Assembly (NCBI GenBank): GCA_003513495.1
Contig: DOPM01000038.1
Location: 146,328 to 210,327 of the forward strand
Source of the DNA: Desulfosporosinus sp.
GTDB taxonomy: Bacteria; Bacillota; Desulfitobacteriia; Desulfitobacteriales; Desulfitobacteriaceae
DNA length: 64,000 nt
Direction of reading: 5' to 3'
Within the stretch, counting starts at the first letter, position 1; each line of letters begins with the position of its first letter. The notes beneath the pieces are model-generated. The model was not told the origin of the DNA, searched no databases, and saw nothing but the letters and a program-made list of their open reading frames with translations. Positions 16,875-24,556 of this stretch are shown in pieces. A program made the position numbers and the translations under genes.

Positions 16875-18402
16875 CGTCCTTCACCCTTTCTCTGGTTGAT
16901 CGGGAACCTGTCATCAAAAGCCCTACTTCTTCCAAGTCAGCTTCTTCAACTGGAAAATCCCCTGTTAGCTGACCGTCAAACACTACCCCAACTCGATCAG
17001 CTAATTTAAATATTTCATCAAGATCCTCAGAAATCAGTAGAATCGCCGTCTTGCGTGTCTTCAGTTCCAAAAGCAATTTATGCACCGCCTCAGTGGCCCC
17101 GATATCCAATCCACGTGCCGGATATATGACGACCATTAACTTGGGCGAGCTGGAGATTTCCCTGGCTAAAAGAAGCTTTTGCAGGTTACCGCCTGACAGC
17201 ACCTTAACAGGTTGGCGTAAGCTTGAAATCTTAACTTGGTATTGTTGAACTAGAGTCTCAGCATTACGCTCTACAGCCTTGGATTTCAACAGCCAACGTC
17301 CAGAGTACTCAGGCTGATGATAGTTTTTCAAAATAAGGTTCTCAAGGGCATTTAGTTCAGGCACTAACCCCATACCCAAACGATCTTCAGGGACATAAGC
17401 AACCCCTAGGTCAATGATTGTGCGGGGGGAGAGATTGCTTATATTCCCGTTGTTTAAAAGGACTTTCCCACTCTCAACTCGGCGTAAACCAGCGATGACT
17501 TCAGCCATTTCCCGTTGTCCGTTACCTGACACACCAGCCAAACCGAGAATTTCTCCCTCTCTTACACTAAGTGACATCTCACGCAAACAGGGAAGCCCCA
17601 TATCATTGAAGGCATTTACCTTATCTAGTTCCAGTACGACCCCACCCACAGGAGAAGAGTCTCTATCATACTTCGAGGCCACCGCCCTACCGACCATCAT
17701 GTTTACCATTTCTTTGGCGTTAATTTGGCCACGTTCCAGTACACCAGCTAACTTTCCCTGTCGCAACACGGTAACTCGATCTGCAATTGCTTCAACTTCA
17801 TTTAACTTATGAGTTATAAGAACTACAGCACATCCAACTGACGCCATTCTACGCAAATTATCAAATAGTTCTCCAGCTTCCTGAGGAGTAAGCACTGCCG
17901 TTGGTTCATCCAGTATCAAGACTTTAGAACCCCGATAGAGCATACGAACGATTTCAACTCGCTGTTTCTCTCCTACAGACAACTGCCAAACTTTTGCGTT
18001 CAAATTAATCTCTAGACCATATTTTTTACCAAGTTCACTAATTGTTGCTTTTAGTTCTTTATTTGAAAGGAAAAAGGAATTCCCTTTTTCACCTAGTGTA
18101 ATATTTTCTGCCACTGTAAACGGCTCTACTAACTTAAAGTGCTGATGGACCATACCAATACCACTGGCTATAGCATCTCTAGGGGAACGAAATCTCTGTT
18201 CTACCCCATTGATTAGGATCTTGCCTCCATCCGGCTTGTAGAGTCCTGCTAATACGGACATTAGCGTGCTTTTCCCTGATCCATTTTCTCCTAATATGGC
18301 ATGAATTTCTCCTGGGTTAATATCGAGATCGACATGGTCATTTGCTATTACACCGGGGAAGGTTTTCACAATTCCCTTTAATTGGATTAAGGCTTGGTTC
18401 AT
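16855..18402 (-). CDS. Nucleoside-type ABC importer, duplicated ATPase, operon 2
   Basis: 515 residues, two ABC modules. N-half: Walker A GENGSGKST, signature LSVGEKQR, Walker B VLILDEPTAVLTPQE. C-half: non-canonical GVSGNGQR in place of Walker A, LSGGNLQK signature, YPARGLD. Same family as the ATPase at 7305-8834. Placed between the binding lipoprotein and the permeases in the standard operon order. Expected to hydrolyse ATP at one competent site, as in other members of this family. Confidence 0.9.
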   Translation of the reverse strand: MNQALIQLKGIVKTFPGVIANDHVDLDINPGEIHAILGENGSGKSTLMSVLAGLYKPDGGKILINGVEQRFRSPRDAIASGIGMVHQHFKLVEPFTVAENITLGEKGNSFFLSNKELKATISELGKKYGLEINLNAKVWQLSVGEKQRVEIVRMLYRGSKVLILDEPTAVLTPQEAGELFDNLRRMASVGCAVVLITHKLNEVEAIADRVTVLRQGKLAGVLERGQINAKEMVNMMVGRAVASKYDRDSSPVGGVVLELDKVNAFNDMGLPCLREMSLSVREGEILGLAGVSGNGQREMAEVIAGLRRVESGKVLLNNGNISNLSPRTIIDLGVAYVPEDRLGMGLVPELNALENLILKNYHQPEYSGRWLLKSKAVERNAETLVQQYQVKISSLRQPVKVLSGGNLQKLLLAREISSSPKLMVVIYPARGLDIGATEAVHKLLLELKTRKTAILLISEDLDEIFKLADRVGVVFDGQLTGDFPVEEADLEEVGLLMTGSRSTRERVKDDEPAHI

Positions 18403-18486
18403 TTCTGTTTCCCCTCAATTCTCAAACAATTTCCGGCGAAACCTGTTAGGGGCAATTCGTGAATTGCCCCTACTACAATTCGGATT

Positions 18487-19605
18487 TTATTTGGGGATTG
18501 TACCGTCTACCCCTTCAACAAACCAGTCAAATGAAAGCATATCTTGGTCAGACATTACTTGACCTTCTGGAACTCTAACTGCTCCCGTTTGATCTTTGAT
18601 CGGTCCAGTAAAGACATCCCACTTGTTGCTCAGGATTTTTTCTTTAGCTTCTGCTACGAGTTTCTTGGTATCTTCAGGAACCATGGGACCAAAAGGAGCA
18701 ATATCCACAATACCTTCGCTCATAGGACCCCAATATTGGTCGTTTTTCCAGGTCTTATTCTTAACAGCTTCCACAGTTTTCACATAGTATGGACCCCAGT
18801 TCCAAACTGCAGAGGTCAGCACTGCTTTAGGTGCCATTTTGGACATATCCATATTGTAGCCGATACCAAACTTTCCGGCTTCTTCCGCGGCTTGCATAGG
18901 TCCAGGAGTATCTTGGTGCTGTGCAATGACGTCAGCGCCGGCTGTGAGCAAGCTTTTGGCAGCATCTTTTTCCATAGCAGGATCATACCAAGTATTGGTC
19001 CAAACAACTTTTACTTTTGCCTCGGGATTAACTGAGCGAACCCCTTGAGTAAAGGCATTGATCCCCCGAATAACTTCAGGAATGGGCATCGCTGCTACAT
19101 ATCCGATGGTGTTCGTGGTTGTCGTTTTACCAGCTACGATTCCGGTTAAGTAACGAGCTTGGTAAATTCGACCAAAGTAGGTACCGACGTTTTCGGCTGT
19201 TTTATAACCAGAGTTGTGCATGAATGTCACGTCTGGGTATTTTTTAGCAACATTGATGGTCGGATCCATATAACCAAAGCTGGTTGTAAAAATGATTTTG
19301 TTCCCTTTTTCAGCGAGCTGAGTGATTACACGCTCGGAATCTGCGCCCTCAGGAACGGATTCAATAATGGTGGTTTCCACCTCTGGAATTTTTTCTTCTA
19401 AGTACTTTTTCCCTTGGTCATGAGCATAACTCCAGCCTGCATCACCGACTGGTCCAACGTATACATACGCAACCTTAATTTTTTCCTTAGCAGCGTCTGG
19501 TGCTGGAGTTGAGGTCGCTGGAGCCTTAGTACCACAACCAGAAATGACCAAGAGTAATGATACTAGCAGGGCGATAAAAATTGCACTTTTTCGTTTTAAG
19601 TTCAT
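18487..19605 (-). CDS. BmpA/Med-family substrate-binding lipoprotein, operon 2
   Basis: 372 residues with a lipoprotein signal peptide (lipobox VISGC at about residue 24) and the BmpA-like fold: KVAYVYVGPVGDAGWSYAHDQGK, IIFTTSFGYMD, GKTTTTNTIGYVAAMPIPEV. It is more like the Med/BmpA subgroup with a GDAGWSY start than the operon 1 protein, so the two importers may take different ligands. First gene of operon 2, 90 nt after a leader terminator. AGGAGG site precedes the ATG. Confidence 0.9.
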   Translation of the reverse strand: MNLKRKSAIFIALLVSLLLVISGCGTKAPATSTPAPDAAKEKIKVAYVYVGPVGDAGWSYAHDQGKKYLEEKIPEVETTIIESVPEGADSERVITQLAEKGNKIIFTTSFGYMDPTINVAKKYPDVTFMHNSGYKTAENVGTYFGRIYQARYLTGIVAGKTTTTNTIGYVAAMPIPEVIRGINAFTQGVRSVNPEAKVKVVWTNTWYDPAMEKDAAKSLLTAGADVIAQHQDTPGPMQAAEEAGKFGIGYNMDMSKMAPKAVLTSAVWNWGPYYVKTVEAVKNKTWKNDQYWGPMSEGIVDIAPFGPMVPEDTKKLVAEAKEKILSNKWDVFTGPIKDQTGAVRVPEGQVMSDQDMLSFDWFVEGVDGTIPK

Positions 19606-19693
19606 CTCAGAATACTCCTCCTTTTTCCATATCTGTTCATCTTATACTTGTAAACTTTTGACCTTCTTTCACCTCCCTGTACTGTTACAAGAA

Positions 19694-19727
19694 AAGCTTC
19701 CCAGAGATAGTTACCTCTAGAAAGCTT
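19694..19727 (-). terminator. Leader terminator/attenuator of BmpA operon 2
   Basis: Minus strand: AAGCTTTC pairs with GGAAGCTT (8 bp with one G-T), with an inner AGAG/CTCT stem, followed by TTTTCTTG. The 17-mer at 19717-19733 is identical to that in operon 1, and the distance from the -10 box is similar. Confidence 0.55.
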
Positions 19728-19755
19728 CATTGCAAATTAGTCAGAACATGTCTCT

Positions 19756-19784
19756 ATTATATTACCTTAGTTATCAAATTACAA
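19756..19784 (-). promoter_or_regulatory. Sigma-A promoter of BmpA operon 2
   Basis: Minus strand TTGTAA, 17 nt, TATAAT. The layout is the same as the operon 1 promoter (TTGCAT, 17 nt, TATAAT), and both are preceded by AAATTA. Confidence 0.6.
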
Positions 19785-19924
19785 TAATTTCTTCTAGCAG
19801 TAAAATCTTCTTCTATAGATTTATCTTATATCTTTATGGGAAAATTACAGTATATTTCTGCAATGTAAAATACATTTTACTTTTACAAAAAGTAACATTA
19901 AAGCGCATAAATCCATTTAAGCCC

Positions 19925-20128
19925 GAGATCCTTCACTAACGCTCTGGATGACATTTTCCTATACTTATTTTCGGGGCAGAAAGTATAGCTTTAGAGTCCT
20001 CTTTACTCATGTCATCCTGAAGGAGGAACGACTGAAGGATCTAGATCCTTCGCTAACGCTCAGGATGCCAGAATAGTCTTTCGTTTATCGTGATGCGGTA
20101 ACGTATGGAAATTCTGAACGAAGTGAAG
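19925..20128 (+). repeat. Dispersed repeat family A, copies 3 (partial) and 4
   Basis: A partial unit at 19925-19952 (GATCCTTCACTAACGCTCTGG...GACAT) and a full unit at 20008-20128. The full unit contains GTCATCCTGAAGGAGG, GAAGGATCTAGATCCTTC and CTCAGGATG, then a flank (CTTTCGTTTATCGTGATGCG) shared, inverted, with copy 1. Confidence 0.75.
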
Positions 20129-20162
20129 AGTAGCGGTATGGGGGGGGCTGATACGCTAAAAA

Positions 20163-20191
20163 AAACATCTGTGGACTTACCACAAATGTTT
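20163..20191 (-). terminator. Terminator of the LutBA-like operon
   Basis: Stem AAACATCTGTGG / CCACAAATGTTT around a short loop, with a run of T on the minus strand, 20 nt after the lutB-like stop. Confidence 0.85.
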
Positions 20192-20211
20192 TTTTACAGT
20201 TAATTTTATAG

Positions 20212-21426
20212 TTAATCTTCGTATTTACCGTAAACAATGCGTTCACGAAGTTCTCCAATCATGCCAGGAACATTGATACTCATCGGGCAACGCTCTACAC
20301 ATCTTCCGCATCGCAGACAGGAATAAACCAATGGAGCTGCTTTCTCCATACCTCCCGACACAAATGCCGTCCAAATTGTACCTATGCCGCCCATATAGGT
20401 GTGTCCAAAATGACCAGCTGTTACCTGGAACACAGGGCATTCATACATACATCCACCACAACGTAGACAATGCAAGGCCTGACTAAATTTTTCTTCTTTT
20501 GCCATTTCTTTTCGACCATTATCTACAAATATAACATAAAATTCCTTAGGACCGTGGGCCCCGTAAGTTGTTACTTTTTCGATATCACCGGTTTTACTCG
20601 GACCGCTCACAATATTAACGTAACCCGGAACACCATACTGAGCATATCGCCAAGTAACCTCAGCGACTTTCATAGCATCCTGGAATGTCGGCACTAATTT
20701 TTCAACTCCGACCATTACTATATGAACTGGAGGAGCACCCGTTGCCAGTCGCACGTTTCCTTCATTTTCAATAATAACCATCGCGCCGGTATCCGCCGCC
20801 ACGACATTGGCTCCACTGATTCCTATATCCGCAGTAAAGTACTTTTCGCGAAGGAATTCCCGTACGACCTTTACTTCTTCAGCAATATCTGGTGGTACTT
20901 CTTTGTTAAAGAACTTACTGAAAACCTCTGCCACTTGCTCTCGGGGCACATGAATTGATGGAGAGAGAATGTGCATCGGCCGTTCCTTACGTAGTTGAAG
21001 TATGAACTCCCCCAAGTCAGTTTCCCAAACCTCGTTGCCATTATCCTCTAGGTATTCCCGTAGATGAAGCTCTTCACCCAGCATGCTTTTGCCTTTAACC
21101 ACAGTTTTACCCTTGCCAATAATGCCGAGGGCAATTTCCAGAGCAGCCTGATGATCTTTCGCGTAAAACGCTTTCCCTTTATTGCGCTCTACCGAGGCCA
21201 TCGCTTGTTCCACTAAATTATCCAAGTTAGCCATGGACTGGCTCTTGATCTCCTGCACTTCTTCTGCCAACTGTGGAGTATGAGGAAAGCGCTCTAATGT
21301 TTCAGCAACAGTATTGCGATAAGAAGTTACCGCTCTGGAGATTGCTGTTCTGATATTCTTATCCTCACTTGCTGCGTTAAGGGACTTTTCATAATTAACG
21401 AAGTCCTTTCTAAAATCCACGGTCAT
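20212..21426 (-). CDS. LutB/LldF-type Fe-S protein of lactate oxidation
   Basis: 404 residues. A LUD domain occupies about 60-300 (GKGKTVVKGKSMLGEEL, GISGANVVAADTGAMVI, then ENEGNVR). Two 4Fe-4S motifs follow near the C-terminus: CLRCGGCMYECPV at about 322 and CLRCGRCVERCPM at about 370. It is the iron-sulfur subunit of the LutABC-type L-lactate (or related 2-hydroxyacid) oxidation complex in the cytoplasm. It is shorter at the C-terminus than B. subtilis LutB (about 475). The 4-nt overlap with the CCG-domain gene upstream shows an operon. No lutC gene follows; a terminator does. Lactate as substrate is inferred from the family. Confidence 0.88.
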   Translation of the reverse strand: MTVDFRKDFVNYEKSLNAASEDKNIRTAISRAVTSYRNTVAETLERFPHTPQLAEEVQEIKSQSMANLDNLVEQAMASVERNKGKAFYAKDHQAALEIALGIIGKGKTVVKGKSMLGEELHLREYLEDNGNEVWETDLGEFILQLRKERPMHILSPSIHVPREQVAEVFSKFFNKEVPPDIAEEVKVVREFLREKYFTADIGISGANVVAADTGAMVIIENEGNVRLATGAPPVHIVMVGVEKLVPTFQDAMKVAEVTWRYAQYGVPGYVNIVSGPSKTGDIEKVTTYGAHGPKEFYVIFVDNGRKEMAKEEKFSQALHCLRCGGCMYECPVFQVTAGHFGHTYMGGIGTIWTAFVSGGMEKAAPLVYSCLRCGRCVERCPMSINVPGMIGELRERIVYGKYED

Positions 21427-22400
21427 GCTTTAACCCCCCTATATAGGAATTCTATCAAATCTTCAATAACCGCCGAGTCTCCTTTTGCTAGTCCTCCTTC
21501 TAGGGCTGACAGACAATATGGACAAGACGTTAAAATATGCTCTGAGCCGCTTTCTTTTAACTCATTCACCCGACGACCACCAATGACATGAGATAACTCA
21601 GGGAAGAGGATTTTAATCGGTCCACCGCAACAGGATGTCCATTCTCGGTTCATAGCAGCTTCTTTAACCTCAACTCCAACGCTTTCCAGGATATCTCGCA
21701 ATTCTTGGTGAATACTCAATTCACGTGCCAAACGACATGAGTCATGAATAACTACTGATTTGGATTGAATCTTCGCTAGTTTCTCACGGCGTTCCCAAAC
21801 TAAATCCACAAAGGTACGGATTTCGAAGTCAAAATCCTTGACCATTTTTGGATAAATAAACTTAAAGACTTCTGCCGCATGAGGAGAGAGGCAAACGATC
21901 GTTTTAGCACCACTCTTCTTGATAACTTCTACGACTCTCTGTACGTATTTTTCCATATCTTCGAGATATCCCAGTTCATATAATAAGGCTCCACTATAGA
22001 GCTCATCATTTCCTGAGTAACAGAATTCATATTCCAGCTCTTTAAGTACTTTTGCTGCTTTAAAACAGACGGAATTATACCGATCCTTATCTTTCGCAAG
22101 AACTGAAGCATACATCTTTTCCGGGCTGAAACCGGTCTTATTCAGAAGATTCCGTGCACCCATCATCATGGAAAAAACTTTACTTCCTTGATCAAGATGA
22201 GTAATCGTTTTAACCAAGGAGTCAATAAAGGGGAGCATCTGATATTCTCCGCCTGTATAGAAAAGCAATTCCCCTTTAACCGGTAAGTTAAGTCCCTTAG
22301 CCCAGGAAGCAACCTCCGAACCCTTTAGGGCTAGCGGGCTGCCATGCTTAATAATATTTTCACTTATGACGTCAAGAACCATTGGCATTTTTGTTTCCAC
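21423..22400 (-). CDS. LutA/GlpC-like CCG-domain protein, first CCG motif degenerate
   Basis: 325 residues. The C-terminal half has a full CCG (heterodisulfide reductase-type) cluster motif: Cys at CRLAR, CCGG about 30 residues later, and CPYC near residue 302. The N-terminal half aligns by eye with a second CCG repeat (SGNDELYSGALLYELG) in which CC is replaced by YS, so only one cluster is expected. Works with the LutB-like protein in electron transfer from lactate or a similar acid. First gene of the two-gene operon. Start is a GTG at 22400 with GGGAGG 12 nt upstream, a rather long spacing. Confidence 0.82.
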   Translation of the reverse strand: METKMPMVLDVISENIIKHGSPLALKGSEVASWAKGLNLPVKGELLFYTGGEYQMLPFIDSLVKTITHLDQGSKVFSMMMGARNLLNKTGFSPEKMYASVLAKDKDRYNSVCFKAAKVLKELEYEFCYSGNDELYSGALLYELGYLEDMEKYVQRVVEVIKKSGAKTIVCLSPHAAEVFKFIYPKMVKDFDFEIRTFVDLVWERREKLAKIQSKSVVIHDSCRLARELSIHQELRDILESVGVEVKEAAMNREWTSCCGGPIKILFPELSHVIGGRRVNELKESGSEHILTSCPYCLSALEGGLAKGDSAVIEDLIEFLYRGVKA

Positions 22401-22649
22401 AATCTAACACGTCCTCCCTTATTAATATCTCGGAAATACCTAGGTTCTTAGATCTAGGTATTTTTCTCCATTTAGAAAGCGCGCATCGATTCTCTCTTAG
22501 CGCGCCTCATTATTCGCCTATAACGAAAAACAGCGTAACTGCACTAATTCTATTATAAATAAAAACTACAGTAAAAGTAACCCCATCAATGTATTGTATT
22601 ATGTATACCTGTTAATAGATTGTTGCAAACTTGGTATTGACGATAGATA
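22401..22649. other. Regulatory gap upstream of the LutAB-like operon
   Basis: Contains a hairpin at 22434-22463 (AAATACCTAG / CTAGGTATTT), a pair of GCGCGC blocks near 22480-22505, and a possible -10 box TATAAT on the minus strand (22552-22557). No open reading frame worth calling. The hairpin may be an operator or a leader structure. Confidence 0.4.
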
Positions 22650-22902
22650 TCATTTAAATCTACCTTTTTCGAATATACGGTTGATGGACTCTTCAGGTTC
22701 TGGTTTTCCGAGGTAGTACCCCTGCAGGTAATCACATTTTGCCTTGATTAAATAGTTAAGTTGGTCTAAGGTCTCAACCCCTTCAGCGATTGTCTCAATG
22801 TCTAGCTTACTCGCCAAGGATATAATCGATTCTGTTAAGCTGCTATGCCGGTAGTTTGAGGTGTCCGTTTCTTGAATAAATGCTTTATCTATTTTACTCT
22901 AA
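22650..22902 (-). pseudogene. C-terminal remnant of an EAL-domain (cyclic-di-GMP phosphodiesterase) gene
   Basis: The minus strand encodes KIDKAFI, then SIISLASKLDIETIAEGVET, CDYLQGYYLGKPEP and a natural stop. These are the last motifs of an EAL domain in correct order. There is a stop codon just upstream of KIDKAFI and no start codon or ribosome site. The N-terminal two thirds of the domain, including the EAL loop, are absent, so this is a broken gene and inactive. Confidence 0.8.
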
Positions 22903-22958
22903 TTGAAAATTATGTTTTGGGTAAACTATTTTCTGGTATGTTCTGTTAGGGAGGTTTC

Positions 22959-22987
22959 TTGACAAGTCGTAAAATGAAGTTTATTGT
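22959..22987 (+). promoter_or_regulatory. Predicted promoter of the M23 peptidase-bactofilin operon
   Basis: TTGACA, 17 nt, TATTGT, about 90 nt upstream of the peptidase ATG. Confidence 0.5.
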
Positions 22988-23073
22988 ACTCATAGGAAAT
23001 TTAATAATTACAAGACAATTGAAAAAATATACAAAGTATCACAATATGTCAATTTACATTCTGGAGGAATCAG

Positions 23074-23997
23074 ATGAAAGATAAATATACCATTATATTC
23101 ATTCCGCCTGATGATTCTGACACCCGCCAGCTTCAATTTTCGAAGCTTGGGAAGCGGGTCATTAAGGCAGGCCTGCTTCTTATAGGAGTATTAATTATCG
23201 GTTTATCGGCGCGAAACCTGTATCTAAGCTATTACATAAACAACTTAAAACCCACGAGTGAACACATTACTCAACTCAAATCCACCATTGCAGAGCGCGA
23301 TCAAGAAATATCCGACTTAAAGGAAACTTCCATTCAAATGACCGAAGATCTCTCACGAATTAAGGACTTAGAGGGTAAACTCTCTTCTATGCTACAAATT
23401 AATCCGACATCCTCTGCCTCAACATCCCTTAGTCGAAGTATCAACCCAGACGCTCAGAATTTCATTTTAGCAAACACGCCCGTTCAAACTTCTAACCAAA
23501 GTGCCCAAATTGTAGCTGACCATTTAAATCTCTTAGAGAAATACTATGAAGCAGCTGTTCTACAAAAGGGACGTCTAGACCATACCCCGAGCATACTTCC
23601 AGTCGAAGGTGAAATAACCTCCCCTCACGGTTATCGCCAGAATCCCTTTGGTGGCTGGTCAAAAGAATTTCATAACGGAATCGATATAGCCTGTAACTAC
23701 GGAACTCCTATTTTAGCTACTGCCGATGGTATTGTTACCTTTTCGGGCAGAAACTCAGTTTTTGGTCTTAGAGTTGATATTGATCACGGCGACGGAATCA
23801 AAACCTTTTATGGTCATAATTCCCGCCTCCTGGTAAAGGAAGGGGATTTAGTAAAAAAACGTGACCTTATCGCCTACAGCGGAAATTCCGGGCGGAGTAC
23901 AGGATCTCATCTTCATTATGGCATCACAGTTAATGGAAAGAATGTAGATCCCTTAACGTTTACAATTATAACAAAGGAGCGTAATGAGGATGTTTAA
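23074..23997 (+). CDS. Membrane-anchored M23 (LytM-type) peptidoglycan endopeptidase
   Basis: 307 residues: a short cytoplasmic tail, one membrane helix at about 31-50, a coiled coil at about 60-110, then a peptidase M23 domain at about 190-295. Zinc-site motifs are HNGIDIACNYGTPI (first His/Asp) and GSHLHYGI (HxH). It is predicted to cut peptide cross-links in the wall. GGAGG precedes the ATG. It overlaps the bactofilin gene by 14 nt, so the two are translated together; elsewhere bactofilins scaffold M23 enzymes for cell shape. Confidence 0.9.
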   Translation: MKDKYTIIFIPPDDSDTRQLQFSKLGKRVIKAGLLLIGVLIIGLSARNLYLSYYINNLKPTSEHITQLKSTIAERDQEISDLKETSIQMTEDLSRIKDLEGKLSSMLQINPTSSASTSLSRSINPDAQNFILANTPVQTSNQSAQIVADHLNLLEKYYEAAVLQKGRLDHTPSILPVEGEITSPHGYRQNPFGGWSKEFHNGIDIACNYGTPILATADGIVTFSGRNSVFGLRVDIDHGDGIKTFYGHNSRLLVKEGDLVKKRDLIAYSGNSGRSTGSHLHYGITVNGKNVDPLTFTIITKERNEDV

Positions 23998-24421
23998 AAA
24001 ACTTTCAAACTCTCAATTAAATGGAGACACTACGTTTATTGCTGCTGAGTGCCAAATAACCGGATCCCTTATCATCAATGGAAATGCAAGAATTGATGGA
24101 AAAATTGAAGGTAGTATCCAAGCTACCGGGGATTTGACGGTTGGTAATAGCGCTTACTTAAAAGCTGATATTGAGGCTAACACTGTGAGCATTGCCGGGG
24201 AAGTACACGGAAACATAAAGACGACAGATCTGTTAGAATTAAATGCTACTGCACGCCTATTTGGTGATATCTGTACACGTCAATTTAAGGTTGAACAAGG
24301 TGCTCAATTTATGGGAATGAGTCAACTCTTCGAAGAAGCTGCTCCTTCTTTAGTTGTTCATGAAACTAGTAAGGAACCCCGCTCGGCAAAGGAAACAAAA
24401 CGAGTATCATCAGGAGCCTAA
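23984..24421 (+). CDS. Bactofilin (polymer-forming cytoskeletal protein)
   Basis: 145 residues with the bactofilin right-handed beta-helix at about 15-115 (short repeated strands such as GSLIINGNARIDGKIEGSI and GEVHGNIKT). Bactofilins form filaments without nucleotide and localise cell-wall enzymes. Coupled by overlap to the M23 peptidase upstream. The start may be ATG 23984 or ATG 23990; AGGAG lies 4 or 10 nt before them. A terminator follows. Confidence 0.92.
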   Translation: MRMFKKLSNSQLNGDTTFIAAECQITGSLIINGNARIDGKIEGSIQATGDLTVGNSAYLKADIEANTVSIAGEVHGNIKTTDLLELNATARLFGDICTRQFKVEQGAQFMGMSQLFEEAAPSLVVHETSKEPRSAKETKRVSSGA

Positions 24422-24460
24422 ATCGGAAATTCAATCTAAAACTCTCCTCATTAACTCTTA

Positions 24461-24496
24461 AGGGAAGTCGAACTGTCATTTCAGTTTGACTTCCCT
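24461..24496 (+). terminator. Terminator of the M23-bactofilin operon
   Basis: Stem AGGGAAGTCGAACTG / CAGTTTGACTTCCCT followed by CGTTTT. Confidence 0.85.
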
Positions 24497-24556
24497 CGTT
24501 TTCGTGGCTCTGTTACGTTCTTCACACTTTGTTGATTTGAAACCTTTTAGGTCCCT

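Noticed and set aside
19730..19939. 69-residue frame on the plus strand
   Set aside because: It runs across the promoter and leader of BmpA operon 2, has no good start site and no recognisable domain.
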